Shown here piece after piece: positions 46,671 through 58,556 of a stretch of 64,000 bases of DNA. Below the pieces are notes generated by a model, which worked only from the letters and a program-made list of their open reading frames with translations, was not told the origin of the DNA and searched no databases. The translations under genes and the position numbers were made by a program. The stretch comes from Paramyrothecium sp. XJ0827 (Eukaryota; Ascomycota; Sordariomycetes; Hypocreales; Stachybotryaceae): contig JAJFPB010000002.1 of assembly GCA_020881915.1 (NCBI GenBank), positions 5,653,001 to 5,717,000 on the forward strand, written 5' to 3'. Each line of letters opens with the position of its first letter. Position 1 is the stretch's first letter.

Positions 46671-49600
46671 TTGATCGGTTGTGGGGTTTAAATTAAAACT
46701 TTTACTCTTGACAAATATCGTGAAAGAGATCGGGCCGGCCGAGAGAATGAAAGGTTGAAAATGCTGGTGAGTTGTTCTTGGACTTGATCATCAAAACATT
46801 GTCATGCGGTACCGCTGGTCTTATATCTTTGGTCACTCGTTTCATCTCATTTCCGACAAATGGTGTGAGCTCTACCGAAAGGAATGGAAACGAGCAATTT
46901 TCCGACGACTGCTTCAATCAGCCATTTCCGGACTGGAGCTTGAATTGATGAGACACGTAGGGTTCCGAAAGTCCATTCTCTGACAGTAACCCCTGGACTT
47001 GGGGTCTGAGACATGGAGAGACTGGGACATCGCAACCTCCCGTGATTGGCTAGAAACCAATACTGACCGACCTGTCCCACCACGACACTCCACCTTTTGT
47101 GTCGTCCAACCAATCCTGGTCCAATACGCGAAGCGCCGTCCAACCTGAATCGCTGGGATGAGAACTCCACCACTGCTCTGGGGCTTCCACCAGCAAAACT
47201 GACCCGCTGCCATCATTGTCCGAGAGCGCTTGCATAATGAGACAGGAGGAGAAAGTAGGACCCTTGCCATCCGACGAAGTTGTTTGACGCGATGCTTCAC
47301 ATAGAACAGGGCCATTTCATGGGTGCAACGGGTCAGGTGTTACTTCCTGTGCTACAATACTTATAGTTACACATTTTCCTTCTTCTTTTTTTCTAATCTG
47401 ACATTTAACCCAAGGGCATGCACTGTTTACTCTACTTCGACAGATATTCCGTAATCCACCATTGTAGCCAGTATTATGCCAAGTCATGGTGTTTCTTGTA
47501 TCCTCCGAATTGAATTGGAACCAAGATAGTCATAAATGATGCAAATATCATTTTAAGAGGTAGCTCTGCTTTTGCTCGGGTATCGAGGCTCGCTGCGTCC
47601 GTCCGGACTCCGATTGGGCTTTGATAAAAGCCTGGTGCGACTTTGGCACGGAAGACGAAGGCTTATACCCAAAAGTTGCAGACCAAAACCTGTCTGGCAC
47701 CTGACGCTATCCTGGCTTGGTTAACTAGCTGTGCCTATCATAAGGGATGGTTGCTTACATCCGTCGTACTGGTTCGCCTCACCAACCTAGCACGGAATTC
47801 CAAGATCTATGATTGAGCAATGATTCTTCTCACCGAAGGTATCATCCTCCCGTCTTTAGATGGGTGCTTGTATTTCTCAAACAACTTATGAGGATATAGT
47901 ACATCTAGATGCCTTTCAATCCTCTTACCATGGGCATACCCACCACCCAATCTAATGCCGCGGCGACGGAACAGGAATAGTCATCTTGGACAGATAGTTT
48001 TGTCTTTTAGATTTAGTCATACTTAATTACTCCGGCACGCTTAGTCATTGGCTATAATTCATCAACGCGCACAATTGAGAGGCACTGGAATACTTTGGCA
48101 GAGGGCGAGATGTGCGACCAAGGTGGTGCTGCAGGATACTTAAGATTCATTGGCTGTACTGTACTCTCTGCATTAAGTGATGGATGAGTGCCCCATTACT
48201 GATACAGGTAGCCGTGTGCTGTTGGGACTGTGGAATGAGTTCTTCATTCGCCCGGTTTTTACCACGCAATGGTGAAAGGAAATGAAACAACCGTAGGTAG
48301 ACTGCGATTAAAAAGATGAAGAACGACTTTCCTCGTATCCGTGGCATCTCTTTCTGTGAATAACTGGAGGATAAAAGAAAGTACAGACGAGGAGGAAAAG
48401 AATCTCCAGGTTCTGAAACACAAACGATAAAGCAAGTAAGTAACCTTCTTTCGGATCTATGTGCTAAGTTTTTGCTTCAACAGCAACCTTTCTCCAGCAA
48501 GATTCTTAGGGCGTCTTGATTGCGCTTTGCTGGTCTGTATGCTGGTGAGTGGCATGACCTGGTTCAACCTTTAAAAGTTTAGCTTGGTCAATTACTTTTC
48601 CTTATTGGAAGAGAAGTATATATTTGTTTCCCCCCCCGGGAGCCGCTAAGGAGTGACGTCGAGAGATGAGCAATTGTGGTCCATAGTGTAACCGATTAGC
48701 ATTTATGTCAAAGAAAGGCACATCGGTCTTTTCTATGTTGTTTCAAAAGCTACTCCAGGTTCTGTTTACTTGATGATTCAATTCTTTCAATTCACGGGAT
48801 GCTCGGTTTCGTCAAACTCGCCGTAACAATGGTAACCATGTCGGTGGCATGCAAGCCACGGGTATCACAGATAGAGGTCAGTGCTGTGGTCCTACTTCAT
48901 GGGAGTTCCCCCCGAAATCACGAGTGCGGGCTCGGGAAAGATGATTGGCTTCCTAACATTAGTTGTGGCGCATGTAGCTTGCTTCAAGTCTGCAGCCTGG
49001 TTTGTAATCATTGGTTGCTCCCTCTTAATCACGGGGCCTGATGCATGGGGAAAAAGATCGCAATCCCAGTTTTTTCTGGTTTTATCCGTGTCCCATGAGC
49101 AGTATAAACTTCTCGAGTTAGACCACTTCAATGGGCATGAGGTGAGGACTGCACTGTCCTTGGAGGGTAAGGGGTCACCTATAGTGCTAGTGTTGCAGCC
49201 TCGCCGTTTAGCCACCTACATCAAAATCCCCACAAGTTTGTGTTCCCAGCAAGCAAGATAGTTCAGCCACCCCAGACTCTGGCATGAGGGGACGAAACAG
49301 CGTGCATGTGAAGATACCAGTTATACACGCCCGATAGTAGGTGAATAACTGGAAACCCCGGGCGAGCCCTGTGACCAAGCGAGTCGACTCCGCTCCCTTC
49401 GCAACCACGGCAGTGAACCTTAACCGGCACAAAAAATCTCATCAGTCTGGGAATCTTACGGGTCATGTGGCCGGTGAGAGGTTCATCCGTGGTTGCTGCG
49501 CTATAGATGGCCCCCCGCACAACTGTAGAAACTGAAAGTGGCATGGTCGCGACGAGCCGTAACAAGGCAGGGTGCTTTTCCGTATGGACAGCAGGGACCG

Positions 49601-50445
49601 CTTGCAACTGAAACATGTTTGCTCAGCGACCCATCACCTTAGTTACTTGCCTGGTTACAGGACGCAACACAGGCATTTGATTTTTGGAAACAGCAGCGGC
49701 TAACTGATCATGACCTTCCATCGAATGTTCTCGACCCCGAAGTTAGGCGGAAGAAGTCTAATTGGCTTCACGCGGGATGCAAAGGACATCTACTGTGTCC
49801 AGTGCCAGGAGCTCCCGGGTGCTCCGTTCTAACCTTGTCTTGTCGAGAGTCTGGATCAGCGGGACGACGAAATGCACCCAGATTGCGATGTTGGGTTACT
49901 GCTCCCTCTTCTCAGAATATCACCTCCATGCTCACAAGCGGGTGGCGTTATCTCGCTTGCACAGTTCGCATTACCTGATGTGAGGGGGAAGTAGCACTTG
50001 TAGTAAACTCAAAGCTCACCTGATTGTGGCTGGCAGCTCGGATGGCAGAAACACGTACTACCAACCGAGCTGGGCATTGTGGCTTCCCAAATCGGGCCAA
50101 TCAGAGCCAACGAGCGCTCATAACGTTCTTGGTAGCAATCCAGAGACATCAAGCTGGGACAGCCTGTCTACAATGGAGAGCACGGCTGGAAAGTTTGTGT
50201 CCAGTTTCAGGGCGCATCGATTGAATTTTAATCAAACGCTAACGGCTTGTTTAAGATGCCGAGTTGCCTGGCCGCATTGACAAAGTTGAGTATAAATGGC
50301 AATCGCCTTTTTCAAAAGGTAAGACTTTGAGACAAACGCGCTTCGACCCGATCAACATTCAGTGGAGCAACACACACAAAGTCCGCTTTCCCAAAAATCG
50401 CATACTACCCGATCATTACTCAGAACTTCCTCGCTTCACCTCAAG
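46671..50445. other. Long gene-poor region (3.8 kb)
   Basis: No gene can be supported. Overlapping frames at 46.9-47.3 kb (minus) include a Trp-rich peptide (PEQWWSSHPSDSGWTALRVL) that might be a fragment, and frames at 48.8-49.6 kb lie on both strands. None has a convincing start, splice pattern or family. A TATA-like TATAAATGG at 50291 lies about 155 bp upstream of the MARVEL gene start and probably serves it. Confidence 0.3.
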
Positions 50446-51146
50446 ATGGCGCGCACAAGCTCGGGAATCGCGCACAAAGTCATATCAGTCCTTCTCCGCC
50501 TTGGCGAGCTGGCCTGTGGTGTGATCGTCATGGGAATACTCGCCCGTTTCTGCTACCTCATCAGCATCCCGCAAGCCTCCGCTGATGGAAGGGTCGTCTA
50601 CACTATGGTCGTCGCCGGTATCACCATTGCATTTTCGATTTTCTTCAGTCTACCATTCAAGCCTCTCTACTTGGCTTTCCCAGTCGATTTCATTCTATTT
50701 GTGATGTGGCTTGTGGCATACTGCCTGCTTCAGACTGTAAGGATTTCTCCATCTCGTGATTCATATTGGGAAAGGTCATTATCTAACCTGGGTCGACAGA
50801 GGACCCGTGGGCATGCTTGCTCAGCGAACTGGTACTACAACTACTGGGGTTACTACTGGGGTCGTCACTGGACCGACGGCCCCATTGGGACAGTAAGAGT
50901 CAATGAAGGTTGCGCACACTGGAAGACCACTTTGGCTTTTTCCTTTATTGCATGGTTCTTGCACCTCCTGAGCGGCATCCTGGTAAGTGGTCACTGACCG
51001 CATGTTCTGTTTACAAGACACCTCTTAATCCATTTGTGTAGGGTGCATATGTCTTCCACACTTATATCAAACTCGAGGACACGAAGCGCGAAATCAAGCA
51101 CCAGACTGAAAAAATCACAAAGTTTGTCTCCACTGCATTTCGGTAA
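50446..51146 (+). CDS. MARVEL-type four-span membrane protein
   Basis: Three exons (50446-50736, 50800-50982, 51042-51146) give 192 residues; the ATG at 50446 gives MARTSSGIAHKVISVLLRLG. Four membrane segments are visible: LACGVIVMGILARFCYLI, YTMVVAGITIAFSIFFSL, FPVDFILFVMWLVAYCLLQT and TLAFSFIAWFLHLLSGIL. The loop before span 4 holds two Cys and an aromatic Trp/Tyr run. This is the usual fungal MARVEL layout, proposed to act in membrane apposition and trafficking. The TAA at 51144 may not be the true end: a 36-nt intron (GTAATA at 51143 to AAAG at 51178) would extend the frame by about 27 residues (DINGQNGAQSTVTTTAV) to TAG at 51263. Confidence 0.75.
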
Positions 51147-51961
51147 TAGATTATGGACTAACATTGTTTACTTCAAAGGAGTCATCCTCGAAATCAAGGC
51201 TACCAGCAGGATATCAACGGACAGAATGGCGCTCAGTCTACCGTGACTACCACAGCAGTCTAGTCTTGGCACGCTTGTGCCTGAAGTTTGCCTTCCAGAC
51301 GACGGTCATAATAATTAATTAAGGGATTTTTGTGTAGCTACAGAGCTTGATAGTAATCAAATCAACATGAGGTCTACAAATATGAACAATTACGCATGCA
51401 CAGAACCGAAGTCTCGTCCCTTACTGCATGATGTCTTGTCAATTATTCGCCTCCTTGTAGCTGGCATAAATAAGGCCAAGGACAGAGTGAAGCATGTGCC
51501 TTCAACTGTCATATCCGGCCCACTTTGGCGGGTCAGTCAAAGTCTGGTGGAGTTTTTGGCCTCGTTCCCACTGGTCCGTCCACAGACCTGGCATCTTAAA
51601 ATGCAACACACTTCAATTGAGAGATGTTTCGATTACTGAAGTTATTCAATAATGCCAAGATGGTTGTCATGGTGATTGGAGAGTGGTGTAGGACCAAGAC
51701 TTGGCACGAGGGCATGAATTGTAGTCTCAAATCGGGGCTTAAATCCTCGCGCTCAACGAGAAGCACATTTATAAGTAGACGTGGAGTTTCTACCAGTCGG
51801 GCGAGTACAATAGACGGCGAATAGCTCAATGACTAGGCTAGTATTTACAGAATCGCTGGTTCCCGTCCGTGTCTGCTGAAAATCCATTGCCCTCTCACAA
51901 CATGCATGATTCGTTCAATTTGCAAAGAGACTACGTACAAAGAAGCTCATCACTTCATGTC
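51147..51961. other. Intergenic region (0.8 kb) between convergent genes
   Basis: Apart from the possible last exon of the MARVEL gene (51179-51263), nothing is recognised. Confidence 0.35.
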
Positions 51962-53608
51962 CTAGGCAATGTTGGAGACCTTGAAGCCACCGGTAACTCG
52001 GTGCTGGAAGAAGCCAATGGGGTCGTACTCGGCAGCAACCTCCTTCAGGAGCGCCACGTTCTTGGCACCGTAGGAGCTCAGGGGGTCTTGAGCGGGGCTA
52101 GCGTAAGGAAGGTAGCGGAAGGGAATATCAGCGTCGATAGACTTGGCGTAGGCCTCGAGTTTGGCAGTGATGACGGCAAGCTTGGCGCTGAAGAAAGCCT
52201 CCTCCTCGCGCGTGTTGACGGTGGACTCGCCGGCGAAGAGGATGGAGTTGTGGGTCAGGCTGTCTTCGAGGCCCATGACGGTAGACCCGGCCTTGATCTT
52301 GGCAATCTGCTTGGGGAAGGGCTGGAAGACAAAGTTGAAGGCCCAGCTACCGCTGGGGAACGCGGCTTCTGCGTCATCAATGAGGCCCATGAAGAGCTCC
52401 TCAGCCTTGTCCATCATGCGCTGGTCGTTGTGGAAGGTGAGAGTGTACCACTCGTACCTCTGTCCGCCCTCGTCCCTCATCATGCTCAGCAGTTGACCAA
52501 GCGTCTGTTCCATTCTCATATCAAAGGAACTGGTCATCTCGTTGATACCTCGGAAAGGGGTAGCGGTGCGGTTTCCCTGGAGGTTCATAGGGATGGTTCC
52601 CATCTGTGGCCTGCCGTTGCCGGCGTTGTAGGTGAACATGGCAATCATGCTGCTGTCCGGGTCGTCCTCGCTGTTGTCAATGGTATCGATAAGGTTCTGG
52701 ACGAGGGCATCCTTGTGGTCCCAGTCGATGAACATGATGCCACCGTACATGGTGGTAGACTCGTGGGTCACCATGTCGAAGCGGGTGACGATACCGAAGT
52801 TGTTGGAACCACCTTTCAGAGCCTTGAAGAGCTTGGGGTTGGTTCTCTTGTTGGCATTGACAATCGAGCCGTCGGAGAGGACAACCTCATAGTTGATCAC
52901 GTCGTTGGCAGCGAGGCCACGCTTGGCAAGGTGGAAAGAGGTACCGCCGCCGAGGGTCAAGCCGGAAACACCAACGGTGCCGATACGGCCGCCGGTAACC
53001 ACAACACCGTGCTTCTCAGTCTCTGCCATGACCTCAGCCCATCTCGAACCCGGTCCGATGGCAGCAATCTAATGACATTGTTAGCTCAAGCATATGTTGT
53101 AAGCTCCAATATCTACTTACAAGACCGCAAGTGTTGTTGCGAACAAAGGTCTTGTTCATCTTCGAAAGGTCGATGGTGACGCCGCGGGCCACATTGTTGC
53201 CGCCCCAGTGGCCGTGACCACCACCACGGACAGCAACCTGCCAGTAGCCAGCCCCGCTCAGGGGAGCCAAGGCTTTGACGGCCTTGGAGACTTCCTCTGT
53301 ATCCTTGGGTTGCAGAAGGCAGGACGGCTTCAGCTCTCGCATGGACGCCGAGTAGTAGTTTTGCACGCCACGGAAATACGCATCCCCTTCCGCGGTAGGG
53401 AAGAGAAGGCTGTCCCCAAGCCCGGCCTCGATCAAAGCGTCGCACTGCAGAATACGATCAGCACAAACAAGGTTTCCAGGGATGGATCGCCCAGATCGGG
53501 TACCAGAGAGTGGCTACTTACGCTTTGGTACCCCGTCACTGTAGCATTGCAGCCTGTGACGGCGAGCAGGGAAACGCCAGTGGCGGCGAGGCCGATCATT
53601 CGCACCAT
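51962..53608 (-). CDS. Secreted FAD-linked oxidoreductase (BBE-like / PCMH fold)
   Basis: Three exons (53608-53522, 53444-53121, 53068-51962) give 505 residues. The signal peptide is MVRMIGLAATGVSLLAVTGC. The FAD domain shows VAVRGGGHGHWGGNNV, where the His after GGG (His106) is the usual covalent 8-alpha-N1-histidyl site. ATIGPGSRW-like and GGRIGTVGVSGLTLGGGTSF segments follow, then GLAANDVINYEVVLSDGSIV. The second covalent Cys of bicovalent members is replaced (GGRIGTVGV), so single attachment is expected. GGSNNFGIVTRFD and the C-terminal YDPIGFFQHRVTGGF complete the fold. It oxidises a small alcohol, sugar or alkaloid-like substrate with O2, giving H2O2. A 436-codon frame runs antisense to it and is regarded as a shadow. 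Confidence 0.92.
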
Positions 53609-55060
53609 GGTAATTAATTAAAGAGCGTGGTGAGTCTCACAGGGGGGCGTGAAGAACTCGTTGGATGCAGTAGCGAGCGAATGAGAGAAGTAAAAGGCCG
53701 TCTCTAAAGATCGGTGCAGAAACAGGGCATCAAGGAGGGAAGGGAACCAAATAAAGAGGCCGCCACAAGGCATTCTCGCAGCCCACAATTGGATAAGGCT
53801 GGACTCAGCGGCCTCTTGGAATAGCCCGTCCACATCGCCAACCGTCAGACTCGATAGTCTGCATTGGTGTGCAGGGAACAAGGCCGGACTACTGCCGAGT
53901 TATTGGACCCATCCGACTCAACACAAGGCTTTCGAGGCTACATATTGGTTGTGTTGTTTCTCAGGGTCCTGGTCATGCGTATCTCATTTCATTTCTGAGT
54001 CCGCGCTGAATCCTACATTAGTAGTGTTCTCCGCAACCCTGCACCCTACTCTAAGTCTAGCAGCTTTTGCAGTCTACATCTCGGATGGACCCAGCCAGGA
54101 AGATGTGGGTTTGGCCAAGCCCCTGCGTGGGGGTATAATGGTCCAGCATCACTCAGCAGCACCGTAGGATGCACTCACATAGTCCCGACTGAACGGACAA
54201 CACCACGTGAGCATGCACGCATGCACGTCCCGGATGCACCCATCGTCAACACACATCGTCGATACAATCACACGATTAGTTGAACCATGGGTCCGAATAA
54301 GCGTCGGCCAGTATGCCAGGCTCTTCACGAGCGCGGGGAGTTGATAGTCAGCTCCGCATGACACCCACCAGCATGAGGCATTTCTTCAAGGCCCGTCCCG
54401 GCCGTTAGCGGTGATTGGCGCGAATGGAGATTTAGTCAAGGCCATGGCCATGACGCAGGGGCGTCGCCGCTAGAGTCGCCCGACGCTCGGGGAAGCTTTA
54501 GCAGTTGTTTAGGGCACGGGGAAGTGGCTTCATTCCACCTCGTAGTCCATACCCAAACCTTGCTTGCACAGGGATGTCGTCCCCACACGCCTTAAAAGCG
54601 TTTTCAATCTCAAGATGGACCGTCGACTACCGATGGGACGGGACCAACGGCGTGCTCACTGTTTCATCTGCTTACATTATGACCATCCAAACAACCATCT
54701 CCAGATTCCATGGTGAAGGGCAGCCCTTAGTTGACTGTGCTCGGCATAGGCATTCTGACATGTCACATGTGCTTGTCGGACATATATTAACTGCTGGCGG
54801 GCGACGGAGTACTCGGCCCCCGGTTACATTTGCCAAGGGCACATTTCCAGTGGAGTGGATCCGATTATCAAATTTGCACTGTATGAAGCTCGTCCCTGGA
54901 TCTCCCGAACGACTGGGACCTCTTCCACCCAGCCTTGTGTTCTTTGTGCTGATCCTGCCCCGAAGCAAAATAATCGTTCGATCTTGCCTTGCAAGGGGCG
55001 CCTTTGAGATAAAAGAAATCAGGGTTTCTTCAAAAGAGCGACCCAGCAAGGCGGCCACCA
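53609..55060. other. Intergenic region (1.45 kb), no gene seen
   Basis: It holds the promoter of the FAD oxidoreductase. A frame from 54505 that runs into the minisatellite begins with TTG and has no family signal. Confidence 0.35.
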
Positions 55061-55188
55061 GAGGCGATTTCACTAGAGGCGATTTCACTAGAGGCGATTT
55101 CACTAGAGGCGATTTCACTAGAGGCGATTTCACTAGAGGCGATTTCACTAGAGGCGATTTCACTAGAGGCGATTTCACTAGAGGCGAT
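55061..55188 (+). repeat. 15-bp minisatellite, 8 identical copies plus a partial
   Basis: The unit GAGGCGATTTCACTA is repeated eight times without a mismatch from 55061 to 55180, and an eight-base partial unit follows. The array is divisible by three; on the plus strand it reads RGDFT repeats within an open frame ending at 55224. Perfect identity points to recent expansion or ongoing homogenisation. Whether any of it is translated is unknown. Confidence 0.97.
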
Positions 55189-55517
55189 ATCCGTTCATCT
55201 TCCCAGACGTTTAGCTATCACTAGAAATGAAACAGTGCTCAACTTCCAGAAGGGGCAACCCGTCCGTCCCTACAGGGTTTCTGGTGCAGTGCCGAACGGA
55301 GTTTAGCAACGGGCGGGGACAAAGGATGCATTAACATTGCCAGCCCATGCCAATTTTGCGGCCGCAATCATCTCACCCCGGGCATAATGCGAGTCACATC
55401 CACGCCGTACCGGTACCACATCTTTATCAAAACGTAGATTCGCATTCCATTCTTCTCCCCTGTTCGCGACGAGGATGAAACCTGGCAGCAAGATGCAACC
55501 TGCTTACAGACCCTTGA

Positions 55518-56504
55518 ACCCCCGTCACCCTTCTTCGGTTTTCCACGAAGGTGCAAAAGTACATTATCTGGTTCGTCATTGCCACAATCACCTTCCTCTT
55601 CGTCTTCCACGTTTTCGCCCAGTGGAAATGGGTCTGTGGAGACCCTTCACCATACAGACTACCAGGAGCGTGTTGGGAGGTCAAGAACCCAGGCTATGTC
55701 AACATTGTCAGCTCGAGTACGTCCGATTCGAGATCATCCCGATGGGGGTTTGCAGTGGTGGCTGACAAGAGAAACAGTGTATTCCGCATTGACCGACTTT
55801 GTGCTCGCCTTCCTCCCTTGGCAGGTCATCTGGGGCTTGAACATGCGCAAGGAAGAACGCATTAGTGTTGGTATTGCCATGAGCTTCGGCATTATGTAAG
55901 TTCTCGCCGGATTGTGTGCTACGGAAGATGACCTAACCATGCACAGCGCCGGCATTACCGGAATCATGAAGTCCGTCCAAAGCATCATGACCCTGAACCC
56001 GATGACAACAGGCTGTAAGAACTTTCCGTCTCCACATTTGTTTGCAAGATTTAGTATTAATGACGCCTAGTCCTTCGAAACTTGCAACTGTTTTGGATTT
56101 TCTCGCTTGCAGAACCAAGCTCCACTATCATAGCCGCCTCTGTTCCCGTCCTTCGCGTCCTTATCAAGGATAGTGCTCGCGGAACGAATTACGGCTCGTC
56201 TCTCGGACCTAACGGGTACTTGCGATCTACGAAGAACGAGTTCCACGTCAACATCCAGTCGAATTCACAAGGGGTGCGCACACAGGGTACTCGAGCCGAC
56301 CACACAAACACAGATGGGGATGCCGATAGCGATCGAAGCATTCTGGGATATAACACCGCCATAAACAAGGGAGGAATCGCGCTTACGACGGAGATTTCGG
56401 TGGAGTATGACAGAGCCGTGAATGGAGGATCTGCTGGAAACGAGTCATATGAGCTCACCACGCGCAGAACGTCGGTTTCTCGAAGCAGAGGAGATAAGAA
56501 TTAG
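55518..56504 (+). pseudogene. Rhodopsin-like (PTH11-type) integral membrane protein, 5'-truncated
   Basis: Four exons can be joined in phase (55518-55716, 55778-55895, 55947-56014, 56071-56504). They cover the C-terminal half of the fungal seven-span rhodopsin-like family: VQKYIIWFVIATITFLFVFH (TM4), CGDPSPYRLPGACWEV (loop with the family Cys), YSALTDFVLAFLPWQVIWGL (TM5), MSFGIIAGITGIMKSV (TM6), FSLAEPSSTIIAASVPVLRV (TM7) and a long cytosolic tail. Spans 1-3 and a start codon were not found upstream. Just before PVTLLRFSTK there is an in-frame TGA, and the minisatellite lies 330 bp further left. A truncated relic is the simplest reading; a missed set of 5' exons is the alternative. Confidence 0.65.
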
Positions 56505-57410
56505 GAGACCACGGGGAAGCAAATATACCCATTCTCAGACAGTCTGCTTGAACGCTCGGTTCTCGTCAGAGTTGATTGTGTTTGACCGAAGGCCTTATTG
56601 AGGCATTGTTTAGATCCGAGGCGCGGCTTCTGGGATTGAAATATTCCTCGATGTTCACATTAAGCTGCAGCGCCCAGTGCTAGGTCCAGAGATCTCAATG
56701 GTGCTAGTTTTCCTTCGGGAAGGGCGTAGATACAGCTGCGGCTGCGCATGAATCCGTAGGCCTGCGTCGCAGCAGTTTTTTCTAGTAGGCTGCTTTCTGG
56801 GACGCCCAGCCAATTCTTCAACGGGCTTATCTAGCACCTAAGTGGACTGTCGCCTCGTCAAGTAGGGGTCAGGTGAGGTGTCAGTCACCCCAATCAAATC
56901 ATGCAATAGCAGAAGCTCTACCGCCAAACCCTTCTTCAAGAACGTAACACCAGGGCGTTACCAGTTCTCGATAGGATACGTGTTTAAATCGCTGGCATTA
57001 TTAGGCCCTGGGGAACGTGGCTTTCTTGTTGAGCAGGAAAAGGGTGCTGTGTTTGGTCTAGGGTAGGCTCACAACATGGCGAAAATGGAGCCTATCCCTA
57101 TGACATGCTGAATAGAGGAAACATGCGAGATCCCGTCCGAAATTTGGGCATATTTGGGGCGCTCCACAACGACAGTTTCTTTCTTGAAATGGGTTCGTCA
57201 AATGTGGCCAGCCGAATACAGACGAAAACAGAAAGGATAGTCTCCCCAATATGAAGTATTGCCTAAGTCGACGTACGTCTTCAAGGGGAGTTTACATTCC
57301 ACATATGATAGCTTTATTACGAGTTCTCTTTCCAGTTTACGTCAGTGTGGTCTCGCAAGCCGCGTCGAATCCTCGAGTAGTGGACCACTGCTTGAGTACT
57401 ATTTGACAGA
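56505..57410. other. Intergenic region (0.9 kb) between convergent genes
   Basis: No gene, repeat or RNA is seen. Confidence 0.35.
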
Positions 57411-58556
57411 TCACACAACTTCATACATTTCCTCGAGCATCGACTCCAAGTATTGTTTCTGCTCAGTAATGAACGCTCTTGTCTCGTCTAGATTGAACGG
57501 GCGCTTCATGACCCGCCGCCGCCGCTCCTCTTTCAGCTTCTTGCGGAATCGTTCCTCAAGAATCTCCAATCGGTATTCGGTATACTGGGGGTATAGCTCG
57601 TTTAAATCGCTGATGGGGCGTACTCCCACGAGGACTGACTCGTCCCGAACATGAGGGTCCTTCGCTCGGAATGGCGTGACCATGGAGATGCGTTCGCGGC
57701 CACCGAAGGCCTTCAGCGCTTGGTGGTTGATGTACCGTCCCTGCATGACTACCGCGGTTCCCTTGGAGCAGTTAGGTCGTGAAGCTTCTATGTGCGGTTG
57801 GGCTAACTTACCATGGCAGGGCCTCGGACCTTTCGAATCTCACCGCTGGGAAGCCTGATGGCGGTTTCACCGCCGACCATATTTGTGCAATCAGAGGCTA
57901 TCGTGACACAGACGAAGGGAAAACTATCGTAGTGCCACGCTACGGCGGATGTTTCGTGGGACCCAGTTAATGGCTTATAATTCTGATCATTGATGGAGAT
58001 GTTGATGTTGGCAACCTCAAAGTCAAAGACAGGAACGAGTTCAATGCCAGCCACCTCGGAGATCCTCGCGAGAGTCTGAGGGTCGTACCAGGCGCTGTAT
58101 GTGAAGGGAGCGCGCCTGTCATTATCGCCTGTTAGAGTGAAATCCAAGGACATCCGGCTGCAGGCATAGGTCTACTTACTCGGGGCCCATTCCTCGGACC
58201 ATGTTGGCATTGAAGTCGGACATATATCTGCAGTTCGCGAGCACCTCTTCGCTAAAGACCTCGCGTCTCATCTGGAGGATGGCTTCCTGGCTGAACAGGG
58301 GGAAGGGGTCGGTGACAGCGTTTGGAGAGATGCCATGGCCTTCAAGGCCGATGTCTTTCATGCTTGTGATGTGGGCGGGGGGTTGGAATGTAAGGTGCTT
58401 CTCTGCATCCCATTGTTCCGGGACTGTGGCGCGGGCTTCTTCAACGAGATAGTCAGGGATCTGGCAGGCTGGGCGAGTGAGCTTCTTCTGCTTTGGCCCT
58501 ACCACAAAGGGAGCCTTGGGAGGAAGGACAGGTGAAGCGGAAGCCAGCCCAGGCAT
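57411..58556 (-). CDS. 2OG/Fe(II) oxygenase-like protein, soluble paralogue
   Basis: Three exons (58556-58180, 58115-57812, 57761-57411) give 343 residues. The oxygenase triad is in place: His187-x-Asp189 in AWHYDSF and distal His240 in YINHQALKAFGG, followed by Arg251-ISMVTPF. It shares the CTNMVGGETAIR loop, the LTFQPP / ISMVT blocks and the 'FPLFSQEAILQMRREV' helix with the gene at 1227-2603, so the two are paralogues. It ends after a charged helix (RRRVMKRPFNLDETRAF) and lacks the membrane tail of the other copy, so a soluble location is expected. The third exon start at 57761 (acceptor CTCCAAG) was preferred because it alone keeps phase and gives GTAVVMQGRY, matching GGAVLLQGGH of the paralogue. 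The substrate is unknown. Confidence 0.82.

Noticed and set aside
46914..47315. Minus-strand 133-codon frame and an overlapping Trp-rich 61-codon frame
   Set aside because: Neither gives a family match or a consistent exon model; left as unannotated.
48799..49261. Plus-strand frames with hydrophobic stretches resembling a membrane protein
   Set aside because: Two frames overlap with different readings, no splice model joins them and no carrier motif is present.
51869..53179. 436-codon plus-strand open frame antisense to the FAD oxidoreductase
   Set aside because: It mirrors the coding exon on the other strand, is Val/Gly/Glu-rich as expected from reverse-read biased codons, and has no domain; the minus strand encodes a clear FAD-binding enzyme with splice sites.
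55061..55188. RGD repeats as an integrin-binding adhesin
   Set aside because: Fungi lack canonical integrins and the motif follows from the DNA unit; no signal peptide or mature protein context is seen.
54505..55224. 239-codon frame leading into the RGDFT repeats
   Set aside because: It starts at TTG, has no recognisable domain before the repeat and is open mainly because the 15-bp array contains no stop. The repeat is reported, the gene is not.
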